Origin: Dehalococcoidia bacterium | GTDB lineage: Bacteria; Chloroflexota; Dehalococcoidia; GIF9; AB-539-J10 | NCBI GenBank assembly: GCA_030605665.1 | Contig: JAUWHW010000065.1 | Location: 1-14,976 of the forward strand | DNA length: 14,976 nt | Direction: 5' to 3' | Shown here: one piece after another, positions 1 to 6,663 of the stretch | Layout: each line of letters opens with the position of its first letter | Numbering within the stretch: the stretch's first letter is position 1 | Notes under the pieces: model-generated | The model's input: only the letters and a program-made list of their open reading frames with translations | The model's database searches: none | What the model was told of the DNA's origin: nothing | Position numbers and translations under genes: made by a program

Positions 1-845
1 ATGCTGTGGTTGGCTCCAGAGAAATCACCTATGTTCCGAAGGAAAGATTTAAGGGCGGGGAGTATCATTGGAATATAGGAACAGCGGGGTCAACCACTAT
101 GTTTGCCCAGGCCCTTTTGCCTTTAGCTTGCTTTGCCGAAAAGCCCTCCAAATTCAGATTAGAAGGCGGGCTATTCCAGGATTTCGCCCCCTCGGCCTAT
201 CATATGAAATTTGTTTTACTTCCACTACTGAGACAAATAGGCATCCAGGCTAAACTTGAGATAATTCGTCCTGGCTATGTGCCAAAGGGAGGTGGGATTG
301 TAGAAATCAAGGTTGAACCGGTGAAGAAATTAAAGCCTTTGAAGCTTACTGAGCAAGGGAATATCCTTGGAATTAAGGGCATCGCTCTCTCTTCACATCT
401 AAAGGAAAGAAAGGTGAGCCGGAGAATGGCAAAGGAGTGCCGCAAGGTATTAAGCTCTTATGGGTATAAGGCTGAAATCGAGGAAATTTACGATGAGAGC
501 TCACTTCAGGAGGGTGCTGCCCTGGCAATATATGCTGAGATGAGTTCAGGTAGCAAAATCGGTTCAGATAGGGCGGGGAGACCAGGCAGGAGCTCTGAGT
601 CTATCGGGAGGCATGTGGCTCAAAGTTTTTTTGAAGATATTAAAACTGGTGCCGCAGTTGATAGGTATATATCAGACCAGCTCATCATTTACGCTGGCCT
701 GGCTGAGGGGATTACTAAATACTCAGTTCCTGGAATCACCGAACATGTTGAAACAAATCTCTGGTTGATTGAGGAATTTCTCGGAAGCAAGACAAAGGTC
801 AGCGGCAACCTCATAGAGATAGAAGGGATTGGCTTTAGAGGGTAA
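1..845 (+). CDS. rtcA: RNA 3'-terminal phosphate cyclase, 5' end missing
   Basis: The enzyme converts an RNA 3'-phosphate to a 2',3'-cyclic phosphate using ATP, through an enzyme-AMP intermediate. The frame is open from base 3 with no stop, so the gene begins before the window; the GTG at 6 is an internal valine codon. About 280 of the usual roughly 340 residues are present. Visible family features are GSREITYVP near the start of the visible part, GTAGSTTMFAQALLP, then GGLFQDFAPSAYHMKFVLLP, and a glycine-rich PGYVPKGGG. The C-terminal EHVETN carries the histidine expected to be adenylylated (about residue 247 counted from base 6). The sirtuin gene follows after 3 nt, which suggests one transcript. 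Family assignment is firm; the biological role is not, because RtcA substrates in most bacteria are unknown. Confidence 0.9.
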   Translation, partial: AVVGSREITYVPKERFKGGEYHWNIGTAGSTTMFAQALLPLACFAEKPSKFRLEGGLFQDFAPSAYHMKFVLLPLLRQIGIQAKLEIIRPGYVPKGGGIVEIKVEPVKKLKPLKLTEQGNILGIKGIALSSHLKERKVSRRMAKECRKVLSSYGYKAEIEEIYDESSLQEGAALAIYAEMSSGSKIGSDRAGRPGRSSESIGRHVAQSFFEDIKTGAAVDRYISDQLIIYAGLAEGITKYSVPGITEHVETNLWLIEEFLGSKTKVSGNLIEIEGIGFRG

Positions 846-848
846 GGC

Positions 849-1676
849 ATGGAAAGACTAATCAAACAAGCAGCTAAGGACCTTGTGAAAAGTAAATATG
901 CTATAGCACTAACAGGAGCAGGCATGTCAACTGAGTCAGGCATACCTGATTTCAGAGGGCCAAAAGGAATTTGGACTACCAATAAGAAAGCAGAAGCCGA
1001 GGCTTATAAAATGTATGGACTTTTCCTGAAGGAGCCTAAAGCGTATTGGGTTGAGATATCAGGCTCGCAGGGGACATATAGAAGGTTTTATGAGGAGATT
1101 AGAAAAGCAAAGCCAAATCCAGGGCATCGCGCTCTAACAGAGCTTGAACGCTGGGGAATACTGAAATGCATAATCACACAAAATATCGATGGACTGCATA
1201 TAAAGGCGGGAAATAAGAGGGTTTTGGAATATCATGGCAGCATTTACAAGTTAAGGTGCATCTCTTGTGGCTCAAGATTTAGAACTGAGGAAGTTTCTTT
1301 GGATAAACTTCCACCTCGCTGCAAATGTGGTGGAATATTGAAGTATGATGTAGTTCACTTCAAAGAGCCAATACCATTGGATGTCAGGGAAGAATCAGAG
1401 AGAGAGGGCTTAAGGTGCGACCTGATGCTTATTTGCGGAACATCAGCAGTTGTCTATCCCTTCGCTGATCTACCTATAATGGCAAGGTTTGGCTCTGGAA
1501 GGTCACTTCTGGGCTTATATGCAACTGGGCATAAAACGAAGGTGAAGATAATAGAGGTAAACGCAGAACCAACGCCGCTCACACAGGAAGGTGTATCAGA
1601 CTACTTAATTCAGGGAAAAACTGGAGAGGTGTTGCCCAGGATAGTTGAAGAGCTGAAGAAGGCTCGCAAAATCTGA
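849..1676 (+). CDS. cobB: SIR2-family NAD-dependent protein deacylase (sirtuin)
   Basis: Sirtuins remove acyl groups from lysines while splitting NAD+, releasing nicotinamide and O-acyl-ADP-ribose. The protein has GAGMSTESGIPDFRG (residues 23-37) for NAD binding, TQNIDGLH (110-117), the catalytic histidine H129 in EYHG, a zinc site of four cysteines (C137, C140, C158, C160), and GTSAVVYPFADLP (197-209). At 275 residues it is longer than the usual 230-250; a loop of about 12-15 extra residues lies around 211-231, before the IIEVN strand. The Tyr-x-x-Arg pair typical of desuccinylase-type sirtuins is not evident (FYEEIRK here), so deacetylase-type activity is more likely, by inference. The ATG follows the rtcA stop by 3 nt, with AGAGGG upstream acting as ribosome binding site. 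The 3' end faces the nicotinamide-salvage gene. The symbol is by family only. Confidence 0.92.
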   Translation: MERLIKQAAKDLVKSKYAIALTGAGMSTESGIPDFRGPKGIWTTNKKAEAEAYKMYGLFLKEPKAYWVEISGSQGTYRRFYEEIRKAKPNPGHRALTELERWGILKCIITQNIDGLHIKAGNKRVLEYHGSIYKLRCISCGSRFRTEEVSLDKLPPRCKCGGILKYDVVHFKEPIPLDVREESEREGLRCDLMLICGTSAVVYPFADLPIMARFGSGRSLLGLYATGHKTKVKIIEVNAEPTPLTQEGVSDYLIQGKTGEVLPRIVEELKKARKI

Positions 1677-1694
1677 ATTTTCTTATGTGCCATC

Positions 1695-3221
1695 CTACAT
1701 TACTCTTTTCAGTCTGGGGTTGGGGGTGATACCGGGCATTCTGCCCCTTTTGGCGATAGGCCTGCCTTCCACCTCATGAAGGTCGGCGGTGAAATCAATG
1801 GGTTTGGTATCGCTGATGTAGCTGCCCACAGCGAAGATGTCGACCGGTGCCCCTTGGCTGATAAAATATCTTATGCGCTCCGAGTCGAGTCCACCGCTGA
1901 CAACAATCTTCACCTCTTTAAATCCCTCAAGGTCCAGCCAGGCTCTCACTTCTTTGACCAAATCGGCAGTGACTCTACCTCTTTCTGAAGGAGTATCTAA
2001 CCTTACACCTTGTAGCCTTCCTTGCATTGCTTTGGCCACAGCGACACTTTCTCTAACCTCATCCTCAAAAGTATCCACCAAGGCGATACGTGGCACCTCA
2101 GGGGGCGTATGCTTATCAAAAGCAAGGGTAGCTTTGGCAGTGCTATCCAGGATAATGATGAGGGCATGAGGTATGGTGCCGATGGGTTTCATGCCGGCGA
2201 GCTTAGCGCCACTTGTGCTAGCACAGCCACTACAGCCACCAACGATGGCAGAATACTCCATAACGCTAACTACCGAAGGGTGCACATGACGAGCACCAAA
2301 ACTGATAACAGGAATACCTTGAGCTGCTTTACTACATTCTCGCGCAGCGGTAGCCCAGCCACTACAATGGGCAAGAATGCCTAGATAGGTAGTTTCATAA
2401 GTTCCATAGCTTTGGTAAGGGGCTTTTATACGCAGGACTACCTCTTTTCTATCGAAAGGCTCACCTTCCGATAACGCCCAGACCTCACGATTATCTTCAG
2501 GAAGCACCTTTTCCAGCAGAGCTTTGACCTCTTCTATGCCACAAAGGATGCCGGCTCGCCCGGGGAATACCTCCATAGTGGCTACAGGGTTAATTCCTTC
2601 CTTCTTAAGTATTTCCACGGTGCGGGGGAAATAAATATCAGCAGTTTCCCCACTCAGCCACGAATCAGGGATTTCAAACCTTGGCTTAGGTAAGTTGACT
2701 TCAGGTCTAATTAGCTTGGCTCCAAGCACCTTTTCCATATAATCCAGCGCGAAGAAATGAGCCCTATCGTCGAAGGAAGCAACACAATCGACGGGAATTT
2801 CAACTTCGTAGCCTCTGTTTCTGGCATCAATTACTGCATGCAGAACACAAATATGGGTGCATACACCACAGACGACTAGGGTTTCTGGCTTGAGTGCCTC
2901 TAGTTTCTTGTCCAAAGCAGTATTATAGAAGCTGCTAAAGGTTGTTTTTGGTATTATTTCACCAGGATATGGCGAGAGTTCGGGTATAATTTCAGTTTCA
3001 ACGGTACTTTCAATGCAATGCGGCGGAAACATCCTGAATTCTGGGTCATCGGGTGCATGGTGGTCACACAGATAGAAGATTTTCGAGTTCTGCTCTAACT
3101 CTCGCTCCAGCAGTTTCCTGACATTGGGTATGATACTTCGAGCTTTACCTCCACAATAAAGAGGATAGCCTTCCTCCAGAAAGCCACGAAGCATGTCTGA
3201 TACAAGTACTACCCTAGCCAT
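1695..3221 (-). CDS. Fused nicotinamidase-like hydrolase and nicotinate phosphoribosyltransferase
   Basis: This is one 508-residue frame with two enzymes. Residues 1-175 look like an isochorismatase/nicotinamidase-fold amidohydrolase. The probable triad is D9 (VSDMLRGF), K92 (IPKTTFSSF) and C125 (GVCTHICV), and D53, H55 and H68 (ending PPHC) match the metal-binding segment of nicotinamidases. Residues about 190-508 are a nicotinate phosphoribosyltransferase of the archaeal-like branch: ALSEGEPF, YETTYLGILAHCSG, FGARHVHPSV (308-317), GTIPHALIII (348-357), VSGGLDSERI, and a late FAVGSYISD. Together they would convert nicotinamide to nicotinate and then, with PRPP, to nicotinate mononucleotide. 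I infer nicotinamide as the first-domain substrate from the fusion; other small amides are possible. The ATG has only GAGG two bases upstream, a poor site, while a promoter lies just before it. The gene follows the purine genes on the same strand. Confidence 0.88.
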   Translation of the reverse strand: MARVVLVSDMLRGFLEEGYPLYCGGKARSIIPNVRKLLERELEQNSKIFYLCDHHAPDDPEFRMFPPHCIESTVETEIIPELSPYPGEIIPKTTFSSFYNTALDKKLEALKPETLVVCGVCTHICVLHAVIDARNRGYEVEIPVDCVASFDDRAHFFALDYMEKVLGAKLIRPEVNLPKPRFEIPDSWLSGETADIYFPRTVEILKKEGINPVATMEVFPGRAGILCGIEEVKALLEKVLPEDNREVWALSEGEPFDRKEVVLRIKAPYQSYGTYETTYLGILAHCSGWATAARECSKAAQGIPVISFGARHVHPSVVSVMEYSAIVGGCSGCASTSGAKLAGMKPIGTIPHALIIILDSTAKATLAFDKHTPPEVPRIALVDTFEDEVRESVAVAKAMQGRLQGVRLDTPSERGRVTADLVKEVRAWLDLEGFKEVKIVVSGGLDSERIRYFISQGAPVDIFAVGSYISDTKPIDFTADLHEVEGRPIAKRGRMPGITPNPRLKRVM

Positions 3222-3235
3222 AGCCTCAATGACTG

Positions 3236-3265
3236 ATTATAAGACTTCTTTAGTTTCTTGTTCAA
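3236..3265 (-). promoter_or_regulatory. Predicted promoter for the nicotinamide-salvage fusion gene
   Basis: On the minus strand a TTGAAC box (3260-3265) is followed after 18 bp by a perfect TATAAT (3236-3241). The start of transcription would fall near 3229, leaving only about 8 nt before the ATG at 3221. It overlaps the end of the decayed gene. The -10 is ideal and the -35 matches four of six positions. The gene could also be read from the upstream purine transcript. Confidence 0.5.
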
Positions 3266-3529
3266 GCGGCAGTTGATAGGCAGCTCCGTAGCCTCCCCAC
3301 CCAATGCTCTGCCTCAGGACTTTGGGGTTGCTATGTTACCAATGATTAGGGTGCTTGGGGCGATAGTTTTCTTTAGCGGGAACCGCAATTAGCGCCACGT
3401 AACTCAGCTTGCTCAATTTCTACCATATTCTCTAGATCGGCGATCCACTCTGCCTTCTTTCCAGCGTCAGCCCAACTTCCCCTTGACGGAGATAACACCT
3501 TCCATAGCTCTTTTGCTTATCATTAGCAT
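3237..3529 (-). pseudogene. Decayed small gene between purH and the salvage fusion gene
   Basis: The 328 nt between purH and the fusion gene hold no intact gene but read like a broken one on the minus strand. A good ribosome binding site (AGGAGA, 3537-3542) sits 7 nt before an ATG at 3529, which opens MLMISKRAMEGVISVKGKLG and then stops at 3467. A one-base shift continues as ADAGKKAEWIADLENMVEIE and on to a stop. A further shift gives KKTIAPSTLIIGNIATPK, and another gives VLRQSIGWGGYGAAYQLPLE, ending with a TAA at 3237-3239. The successive pieces have protein-like composition and run in order on one strand, which is what a gene with several frameshifts would look like. I do not recognise the family. 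Chance open stretches cannot be excluded by eye. Confidence 0.4.
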
Positions 3530-3549
3530 CTTGTTCTCTCCTCTTAAGA

Positions 3550-5145
3550 TCAATGTCTGAAATGACGAGCACCAGTGAATACCATGGCTACATTATGCTT
3601 GTTAGCTACGTCAATTACCTCTCTGTCTCTCACCGAACCGCCAGGCTGGATAATGGCGGTGATTCCGTGGCTAATGGCTAATTCAGGACCATCAGTGAAG
3701 GGGAAGAAGGCATCTGAGGCGAGAACACTACCTTTGGCTTGCTCACCAGCTTTTTTCAAAGCCAGCTCAACGCTTACTACACGACTCGGCTGTCCCGCTC
3801 CCATACCTAATAATGTTTTGTCCTTAGCAACAACTATAGCATTAGATTTTATGTTTTTAACTGCTTTCCAGGCGAAGAGCAAGTCTGATAGTTCTTGCTT
3901 TGTGGGTTGGCGGTTGGTAACTATGCGAGGCTGAAGCTCTGATGCGGTGAAGAAATCTGGGGTTTGGGCTAGAAAGCCACCCTTAACATGGCGAAAATCA
4001 AGATGAGATTCGGAGTGGAGTTTACCCTGAGCGAGATTCTTCGGTCGCTTTGCTTCCTCAGAATGACAAGGAGCGAAGGGCTCAGAATGAGGGTGGAGGG
4101 GTACTTCAACTAACCGTAAACTCTTTTTACGCCTCAGTAATTCTAAGGCCTCCTTTTCATATCCCGGAGCAACAATAGCATCAAAATGATGTTTATTTAT
4201 TTCTTGCGCTGTGGCTGAACCAATAGTCTTATTGCTAGCCACTATACCACCAAAAGCAGCTACAGGGTCACCACTTAGAGCTCTGCAATAGGCTTCAGCT
4301 AAGTTATCATGGCTGGCAAGTCCGCAGGGATTGGTGTGTTTTAGTATGGCGATTGTGGAGGAGCTGAAGCTGCTGAGCACACTTAAGGCAGCATCAAAAT
4401 CAAGCAGGTTATTAAAGGAGACCTCAGGACCACTGAGTTGCTTTAGTGAAGCTAAGCCATCTTGTGGTTGCCTCACGTTTTGCTCAATGTAAAAGGCAGC
4501 TTTTTGATGAGGATTCTCGCCATAGCGAAGGTCGTGAGCTTTCTTAAGAGCTATGGTCATTTCTTCAGGGAAACTTTCCTCGCTTAGGTATTGGGCAATA
4601 GCAGTATCATATATAGCTACGTGCTGGAAAGCTTTATAAGCCAATCTTTTTCTTTCTTCTAAATCTACGCTGCCTTGGCGCAGTTGCTGCAAAATTTGGT
4701 CGTAATCTTCAGGGTCAACTATTACCAGAACGGAGGAGAAATTCTTGGCTGCTGAGCGAATCATAGTCGGCCCACCAATATCGATGTTCTCCAATGCTTC
4801 GTGTAAGGAAACTTCTCCTCTGGTTACCGTCTCAATAAAGGGGTAGAGATTTACTACAACAATGTCAATGGTTTTAATGTGGTTTCTTGCCAGTTCAGCT
4901 AGATGCTGAGGCAAATCGCGCTTAGCCAAAATGCCACCATGGACTGCGGGGTGTAGGGTCTTCACCCTGCCATCTAGAATTTCGGGAAAACCAGTAAGCT
5001 CTGAGATACTATGGACTTTTATGCTAGCAGCCTCCAGTGACCTTTTAGTTCCGCCAGTACTAAAAACCTCGATGTTTAGCTCTTGTAAGCCTCGAGCAAA
5101 ATCAGCTACACCTGATTTATTTGAAACACTTATGATAGCACGCAT
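3550..5145 (-). CDS. purH: Bifunctional AICAR formyltransferase / IMP cyclohydrolase
   Basis: PurH performs the last two steps of IMP synthesis in the cytoplasm. The N-terminal cyclohydrolase domain has ISVSNKSG (residues 5-12), STGGTKR (29-35), DGRVKTLHP (58-66) and VVNLYPF (97-103). The C-terminal transformylase domain has LRYGENPHQ (206-214), the active-site K269-H270 in KHTNPCG, GDPVAAFGGIVAS (292-304), SDAFFPFTDG and IQPGGSVRD, and it ends FTGARHFRH. The protein is 531 residues, slightly long. The excess lies at about residues 351-382, between LRLVEV and HVKGG, where a dispersed-type repeat is translated in frame (see the repeat entry). The ATG follows a strong GGGAGG site by 4-5 nt. The gene sits 19 nt after the SAP-like gene and probably shares the purF-purM transcript. 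Confidence 0.97.
   Translation of the reverse strand: MRAIISVSNKSGVADFARGLQELNIEVFSTGGTKRSLEAASIKVHSISELTGFPEILDGRVKTLHPAVHGGILAKRDLPQHLAELARNHIKTIDIVVVNLYPFIETVTRGEVSLHEALENIDIGGPTMIRSAAKNFSSVLVIVDPEDYDQILQQLRQGSVDLEERKRLAYKAFQHVAIYDTAIAQYLSEESFPEEMTIALKKAHDLRYGENPHQKAAFYIEQNVRQPQDGLASLKQLSGPEVSFNNLLDFDAALSVLSSFSSSTIAILKHTNPCGLASHDNLAEAYCRALSGDPVAAFGGIVASNKTIGSATAQEINKHHFDAIVAPGYEKEALELLRRKKSLRLVEVPLHPHSEPFAPCHSEEAKRPKNLAQGKLHSESHLDFRHVKGGFLAQTPDFFTASELQPRIVTNRQPTKQELSDLLFAWKAVKNIKSNAIVVAKDKTLLGMGAGQPSRVVSVELALKKAGEQAKGSVLASDAFFPFTDGPELAISHGITAIIQPGGSVRDREVIDVANKHNVAMVFTGARHFRH
4021..4089 (-). repeat. Dispersed-type palindromic repeat inserted in frame in purH
   Basis: Read on the minus strand, this stretch has two direct copies of CATTCTGAG (4081-4089 and 4057-4065, 24 nt apart), then a CGACCGAAGAATCTC block and GCTCAGGG, running on into AAACTCC. 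These are signature words of a repeat family I know from intergenic regions of several bacterial genomes. Here it lies inside purH with a length that keeps the frame. It encodes a histidine/serine/lysine-rich loop with two HSE tripeptides (residues 353-355 and 361-363) where PurH proteins normally have a short variable loop. The exact edges cannot be fixed from one copy; related sequence may extend down to about 4000. Confidence 0.7.
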
Positions 5146-5164
5146 AAGACCTCCCTTATTTAAA

Positions 5165-5584
5165 TTATTTTTGGCTTTCTCGAGCTTGTACTACCTCATG
5201 TTCCAGTAGCCTCCAAGCCAGTAATTTCTTATCTTTGCTAACAGGCAAATTTCTTTCTCGGCACATTGTTTTTAGCTCCTCTAATGGATAGTCTTCATCC
5301 ATATGGACAAGTATTTTCCAAATGATATTAGAAATATTTAGTTGTGTCTCCATTTCCAGTCTCTCCTTTGCAGATAATTGCTTTAGAAACCTATCAAGTG
5401 CTTTCATTATAATATCTTCTTCGAGGGCCTTTCGACTCCGAACTGCAGACGACTTCCTAATTTGTGTTCGTTGGAGCTTATTCCAATTATCATCCACTTC
5501 ACGCTTGAATCGCTCATATACTTCTAATCCTAGTTTCCCAGTGAATTTCCCAAATTCAATGATGACTGTGTTCTTTTCCCTCAC
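5165..5584 (-). CDS. Small hypothetical protein with C-terminal SAP-like motif
   Basis: I do not recognise this 139-residue protein as a named family. The start chosen is the GTG at 5584, which has GGAGGA a few bases upstream; the frame is open further back to 5746, but that part overlaps the end of purM and lacks a better site. The protein is highly charged and mostly helical in character: FGKFTGKLGLEVYERFKREV early, a basic stretch around 39-52, and a hydrophobic/charged helix region at 60-92. The C-terminal segment (about 97-130), with PLEELKTMCRERNLPV followed by a lysine cluster and LLAWRLLEHE, resembles the helix-turn-helix pattern of SAP/HeH nucleic-acid-binding motifs. It sits between purM (56 nt) and purH (19 nt), where purN often lies, but it has no formyltransferase motifs. 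A nucleic-acid-binding or regulatory role is only an inference. Confidence 0.72.
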   Translation of the reverse strand: MREKNTVIIEFGKFTGKLGLEVYERFKREVDDNWNKLQRTQIRKSSAVRSRKALEEDIIMKALDRFLKQLSAKERLEMETQLNISNIIWKILVHMDEDYPLEELKTMCRERNLPVSKDKKLLAWRLLEHEVVQARESQK

Positions 5585-5640
5585 GGCTTTTCCTCCGTGA
5601 CTAATGACAGGAAGCTGTGAAATCGTTCCTTCAGTTTGCT

Positions 5641-6663
5641 CTAATCTATAACTACCCTTTTCTCTCTCTTCGCCTTGATTACTTCGCCAATGATTCTGGC
5701 TTGAGGCAAAGCCATGGTGACTTCGGTTACGGCTTGGCTTGAACAAATAAGCACCATGCCTACTCCCATATTGAACACTCGATACATCTCTGGCTCTTCT
5801 ATATCGCCCCTTTGTTGTATCAGCCTAAAGATAGGGGGAATATCCCAGGAATTTTTATCGAGATGGGCAGCAAAACCTTCAGGTAAGACACGAGGTATGT
5901 TCCCAATGAATCCACCGCCAGTGATATGGGCTAAACCTTTAACCAATGGTAAAACTGGCTTAAGCCAGTGGTAGTAGCAACGATGAATTTGAAGTAATTC
6001 GTCTCCTAAAGTTTCCCCCAACTCGGGATAAAAATCATGTAGACAGGAAGGGTTATCTTCTATTCCAAAAACCCGGCGCACCAAGGAGTAGCCGTTGGTA
6101 TGTAAACCAGACGAAGGCAAGCCTAGAATTATATCGCCTGCAGTTATGGAACCACCATCAATAATGCTATTCTTCTCCACCACCCCAACGATAAAGCCAA
6201 CCAAATCGTAGCTTCCCTGGAAATAGATGCCAGGCATCTCAGCAGTTTCGCCACCGATAAGCGAGCAGCCGACTTCCTGGCAAGCCTTGGCTATGCCCGT
6301 AATGATAGCTTCCACTTGCTGAGGCACAAGTTTGCCCATAGCGATGTAATCCAAGAAGAAAAGTGGCTTAGCGCCACAACACAGGATGTCATTAACACAG
6401 TGATTGACGATGTCGACACCCAGAGCATCATTTTTATTTAACAGTGAAGCGATTTTAAGCTTAGTGCCTACTCCGTCAACACTGGAGACCAAAACAGGTT
6501 CATCATATCCTCTAAGCTGGAACATACTACCAAAGGAGCCAAGATTTAACGCTTCAGGATGAAGAGTGGATTTAGCTTGCCTGGCAATAAGTTCTTTTAC
6601 CTTATCAGCTACCTCAATATTGACGCCAGCCAAGGCATAAGTTTGTTTACTCATGGCTTCCAA
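5641..6663 (-). CDS. purM: Phosphoribosylformylglycinamidine cyclo-ligase (AIR synthetase)
   Basis: PurM closes the imidazole ring, making aminoimidazole ribonucleotide from FGAM with ATP. The 340-residue length is normal. It shows YALAGVNIEVAD near the start, SSVDGVGTKLKIA (60-72), GVDIVNHCVNDILCCGAKPLFFLDY, GGETAEMPGIY, the LPSSGLHTNGYSLVR segment and AHITGGGFIGNIPR, all typical. Two starts compete. A TTG at 6663 has GAGGA five bases upstream, while the ATG at 6654 has only a very close GGAAG. The gene overlaps the end of purF by 17 nt from the TTG or 8 nt from the ATG, so translational coupling is likely either way. I kept the TTG because of its better-placed ribosome binding site, but the nine-base difference is unresolved. 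Confidence 0.97.
   Translation of the reverse strand: MEAMSKQTYALAGVNIEVADKVKELIARQAKSTLHPEALNLGSFGSMFQLRGYDEPVLVSSVDGVGTKLKIASLLNKNDALGVDIVNHCVNDILCCGAKPLFFLDYIAMGKLVPQQVEAIITGIAKACQEVGCSLIGGETAEMPGIYFQGSYDLVGFIVGVVEKNSIIDGGSITAGDIILGLPSSGLHTNGYSLVRRVFGIEDNPSCLHDFYPELGETLGDELLQIHRCYYHWLKPVLPLVKGLAHITGGGFIGNIPRVLPEGFAAHLDKNSWDIPPIFRLIQQRGDIEEPEMYRVFNMGVGMVLICSSQAVTEVTMALPQARIIGEVIKAKREKRVVID

Noticed and set aside
6..8. GTG at position 6 as the start of the rtcA gene
   Set aside because: The frame is open to the window edge and the protein lacks about 60 N-terminal residues of the family, so the true start is upstream.
1776..2384. Plus-strand open frames over the salvage fusion gene
   Set aside because: They are antisense to a fully conserved two-domain enzyme and show no family features or ribosome binding sites.
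3312..3400. Short plus-strand hydrophobic open frame in the purH-fusion gap (starting MLPMIRVLGAIVFF)
   Set aside because: It is very short, has no clear ribosome binding site, and is better explained as the complement of decayed minus-strand coding sequence.
5585..5746. Longer start for the SAP-like gene reaching into purM
   Set aside because: Much of it overlaps purM coding sequence in another frame; the GTG at 5584 has a GGAGGA site in the purM-to-gene gap.
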